Source: Macrocystis pyrifera (lineage: Eukaryota > Sar > Phaeophyceae > Laminariales > Laminariaceae). Taken from it: a stretch of DNA of 64,000 bases. This document shows positions 60,712-64,000 of the stretch, in pieces. The DNA lies in assembly GCA_031763025.1 (NCBI GenBank), contig JASSKH010000024.1:10376087-10440086 (forward strand), read 5' to 3'. Position 1 is the stretch's first letter. The number at the start of each line of letters is the position of its first letter. The position numbers and the translations under genes are program-made. Under the pieces are notes generated by a model, which was given only the letters and a program-made list of their open reading frames with translations, made no database searches and was not told the origin of the DNA.

Positions 60712-61812
60712 TTCTTCTTGAACGAACACGTCGTTTCCTGCCCCAGCAGCCGCCCCATGAGTCCTGTGCCGGAAGACGTGTGTCTGCTTGCGTCGCCATC
60801 CTTGGCCAATGTTGCCGAAATCTACGTATTTGGCGATGAGACAAAAGACGAAAGAACGGGCAGTGTGATGCTGAGGTCCGTGGCTGGATTGTCACCCGCT
60901 GTCACATGCACGTCCGGGCCTATTCAGCGGCGCATGCTCTACCAGACTCTATGTTTGGCAAGCGAAGAGATGGTGCTGCCTTTGAAAGCCGGGTCAAGCT
61001 CACGGCACAGCGAAACCTTCGACAACCGGGCGGCGGACATGAAAACCGTCCAACTTGTCGACAAGGGGACTCAAGGAGGCTACGATATCATAGCAGACGA
61101 GGAAGATGACCACCCCGTGGTAATCGGGCCAGATGGGGAAGATTCCCACCGCCTCCGAGTGGTGTCGAGAGAGGAGGAAGAGAACCTCCCTTTACTGCCG
61201 GCTTCTCCCCTCGTGGAAAGGCCCATACAAGAAGTAGCTGAGCGTCCCTCCATGACAAGCCGGCTTATTGGCATCCTGCGCGGCGTTTCTAACCTGACGA
61301 CGGCCATCCGCGGTACTTTCCTGGCCCGACACTGCTCTCTTTCGCGCACAAAGGAGAACCGCGACCTTCAGTGGGGCAGAGCCCTCGGTACTAGCAAATA
61401 CGGTCGTGTGACCCTTGTACAGCACGAGTTGGGGCCCTTCGCAGTGAAAGAACTGACTGAGGTGGGCACTCAGGTGTCGTTAGTATTATTCCACATTAAT
61501 TTGTATATTTTGTCAACAAATCCGCTTGCCCCCGAGTCGTGGTCTTTGAGTTTCCATTCGTATCGTAGGTTTGTATATACCACGGTGGCAGGGGGTCTTC
61601 TGTAGTGGATGAATTCAGTAAGCTACAGTAGGTGTAGCAAGGCGGTCGGTCCCCTACAAGTAGGTGCAGCAAGGCGGAAAATACGATAGCGCTAATTTCG
61701 GTTCGCGCTGCCTCAATTTTGTTGTTTTCTCTCCTTGCCGCCGTGTTTAACTCCAGGAAGCCAATGAGGAAGACCGTGTTTACGCCCTCAACGAGATGGA
61801 AACGTTCTTGAA
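60712..61812 (+). CDS. protein kinase N-lobe with long disordered leader (partial)
   Basis: Exons 60712-61473 and 61757-61812 join in phase 0. The first 200 residues are mostly Ser/Glu/Asp-rich and contain DEEDDHP and EEEENLPLLPASP. A possible amphipathic helix (RLIGILRGVSNLTTAIRG) precedes the kinase start: LQWGRALGTSKYGRVTLV, a glycine-rich loop with serine in place of the second glycine, then GPFAVKEL with the ATP-binding lysine. The next exon supplies the alpha-C helix with its glutamate (EEDRVYALNEMETFLK). I could not find HRD, DFG or later motifs downstream, so the gene is truncated, decayed or continues in exons I missed. With the membrane segment at 59878 it would resemble a receptor-like kinase. 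Confidence 0.5.
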
Positions 61813-64000
61813 GTGAGGACGACCATAGACAGTATGATAACGATAATGCTGTTGATAGTTTGCATTCAGTACATGCTACAGCTGGTTTCGACAGTCGCTA
61901 GTTGTGAGCGAAAGCAATATCGTTGCAACGCCAGAGGTACGAGAAATATCGTCTAGCTCAGAATCTGCGACACCTCGTGTTCTCGTTTAGCAAATGAATG
62001 TTCGTGTTAGGTACTCATGGCCCTTAGAGAATACAGAATGTAGTTCAACCGACCCTTTAGTTTTTGGTTGACTATTGCACCCTGAACGTACCGGTTGCCG
62101 GAGATGTCACATCGATGCACCAAATATGCCGGAAGGTGGCTTGAACAGACCGCATACGAGCGCCCTAGAGCCCGTTGAAGTGTTCCCGCGACACTACATG
62201 CAGGGTGGTGTCGTAAACCATCACCGCATGCTCAGAAGAGGAGAATGAAAAAAAAACGCATTTTGAAACGTCAGTCGATTCATGCTACAAGGATATTGTT
62301 CACCCCCCCCCCCTACAATAGACACCGCTGAAGCAGAAATGTGACAGGTGTACCTTTTAGGTTTAACGAAAGGCGAAGTCACGCCCGTCGAGACACTTTA
62401 ACCCATTTGGGTCACTGAGACTGGCACTTCTTCTCGCAACCCCACCCGACGCCTGCGCGTTCTTGTCTCTGTAACACTTGTATAACTTCTCCACGACATT
62501 GCCTTGGGTTTTGCACCAAGTGTCGGAGACAATACCAACATCATTAGAGTGGTTGTGATGGACAGCACCTTGCCCGCAATGCCCATAATGATGGAGGCTG
62601 GCATGGGGGACATGTTCGACGTAATGGGCAACGATGCTATCTCAATGCGGGGAAAGACCAGGCAAGGGCACAATGAGCTCTCCGCGAAGTCGAGCTTTAG
62701 TGGTAGTAATCGCATGTCCGATCGATCTTCTGCGTGGCGAAGTGTAGAGGCCATATCAAAGGCGTTCTACGGTAGAGGCTCACCCTAATTTTTCTGAGGA
62801 TTCTCACTTAAGGAGCTTCATACTTCACCCGAGAACTGACTTCAGCAAAAATCTACAGGTAGTTGCAACCCGATGAATAATCCCATGGCCCAAGTATGCA
62901 AAAATGTCATTTTCGAAACAAGATTGGCATTCCGACGATTTTGGGTTAAGGAACCCCGTCATTCAGAAAACGTATTAGCAGAAATATGCTACCTCTATCG
63001 TAGAACGCGTCACCAATACTTATGTACGGCACTGCTAGTGTGGTGCCTCAGTACTTTCTCTTTCCACATTGATGATATTGTGCACCAGATGGTCTGGTGT
63101 ACGCCTGACACAGCGCCGCACGTGCCGTGCTATATTTTCGCCAGAACACGGTATGCTCTGTCGGTCCTGATGAACGGAAGGCTAACACGTTCTTACAAAG
63201 TGGACAGATGACTCGGGATAACAGATATACCAATCTGTGCAGGAATATGAACAACTTTTGGAAACGCAGAAATAGAAGCCACGTTCGCAGTTATAGCCAG
63301 GTGGTATTGTTATCGTAACCCTACGAATCGTTTGTAATTTCATCACCATGCAGGTAGGGCTACCGGTTGAAAACTCATTTGGGTGACCCAGGGATGATTA
63401 GGTACCACCCCCCCCCGGGGGGATGCCCGGAGCTTCCCGCAACTTTCCCAATAGGGAGTTTTTGATTTTTTGTACAAAGCTCGTACAGACCGAACAAACA
63501 ATATTTGTACGCAGTTTTACTCTAAAATAGTATTTTTGGTACTTTACGTAGCCATCCCAAGAACTCCGCGTTGCAACCAATACTGTACAATCGCTTTTGA
63601 ACCGGCGGAAACAAAATACACACACATAAAAAAATGGAAAAGAACAGACAAACGCAAAAGAAGAGAACAGGAGCGCTTCCCGGGGCTCGAACTCACGACA
63701 AATTCAAAGTTGTATCCAAGCTATTTAATATACGTGACGAATATCCAACAGTTGCCACTTTCCAACGCAGTGGTAGACGCGCATGGTGTTTTATAGTCCG
63801 CTGGAGATAGGATACCGACATCTGAATAAAAACCTCCTGCGCGTTGCACTCTGATCAAATGGTTACTTCGTCAGACACGCTCTCGACTCCGCTGCGCCCG
63901 TACACCCTCCAGACTTCTGCACGATGCCGCTTGCGGAATAAGCCACATGCACCGCAAAGGAAAAGTGCACCGCGATATCAAAGCGGGAAACATTGTGGTC
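61813..64000. other. region without a recognised gene
   Basis: The 62504-62788 (+) frame ends in a Ser/Arg-rich tail (SFSGSNRMSDRSSAWRSVEA), similar in style to the disordered part of the kinase region, but a minus-strand frame overlaps it and no motif is present. The 62873-63211 frame is unrecognised. A tRNA-like B box lies near 63675-63700 on the minus strand. C-runs occur at 62301 and 63407. Confidence 0.35.

Overview
The window looks like nuclear DNA of an intron-rich, repeat-rich ochrophyte alga, most likely a brown alga or close relative. The best evidence is a split gene (23651-29253, +) for a fucoxanthin-chlorophyll a/c light-harvesting protein whose first exon encodes a bipartite signal/transit presequence of the kind used by four-membrane plastids. 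All introns I could define are GT-AG, exons are mostly 50-380 bp, and introns run from about 0.3 to 2.8 kb. No bacterial-style operons, rRNAs or clean tRNA genes are visible. I ran no searches; family calls rest on motifs, exon phase and recalled family features.

Layout. 1-1.2 kb: end of an unrecognised small gene. 0.4-15 kb: mostly non-coding and repetitive, with a 101-bp MITE (4-bp target duplication), a 340-bp AGTAG microsatellite, dispersed repeats, a ~190-bp satellite (8.2-10.1 kb) and one charged ORF (13.7 kb). 15.8-17.6 kb: weak Cys-rich, MYND-like gene candidate. 18.2-19.8 kb: Ty3/Gypsy reverse-transcriptase fragment between two 270-bp direct repeats, then an RG-rich ORF. 20.5-21.7 kb: nest of tRNA-like foldback elements. 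23.6-29.3 kb: light-harvesting gene. 31.2-36.7 kb: minus-strand, nine-exon coiled-coil gene with no recognised family. 37.8-44.0 kb: plus-strand ALG9, an ER mannosyltransferase of N-glycan assembly. 44.9-45.8 kb: decayed Helitron/PIF1-type helicase. 48.8-50.9 kb: small three-exon gene of unknown function. 52.5-54.2 kb: cluster of about 17 copies of a degenerate 22-bp motif. 54.2-56.7 kb: hairpins and short tandem repeats. 59.9-61.8 kb: a membrane-anchored disordered ORF followed by a protein-kinase N-lobe.

The recognised host genes act separately (plastid light harvesting, ER glycosylation, possible signalling). The coiled-coil gene and ALG9 are divergently transcribed, with about 1.2 kb between the first exons I can place. 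The most unusual features are the 52.5-54.2 kb motif cluster, the foldback elements whose inverted ends carry Pol III box-like sequences, the ~190-bp satellite with a conserved hairpin, and a strongly over-represented ACCTGGTAC/GTACCAGGT motif across the window.
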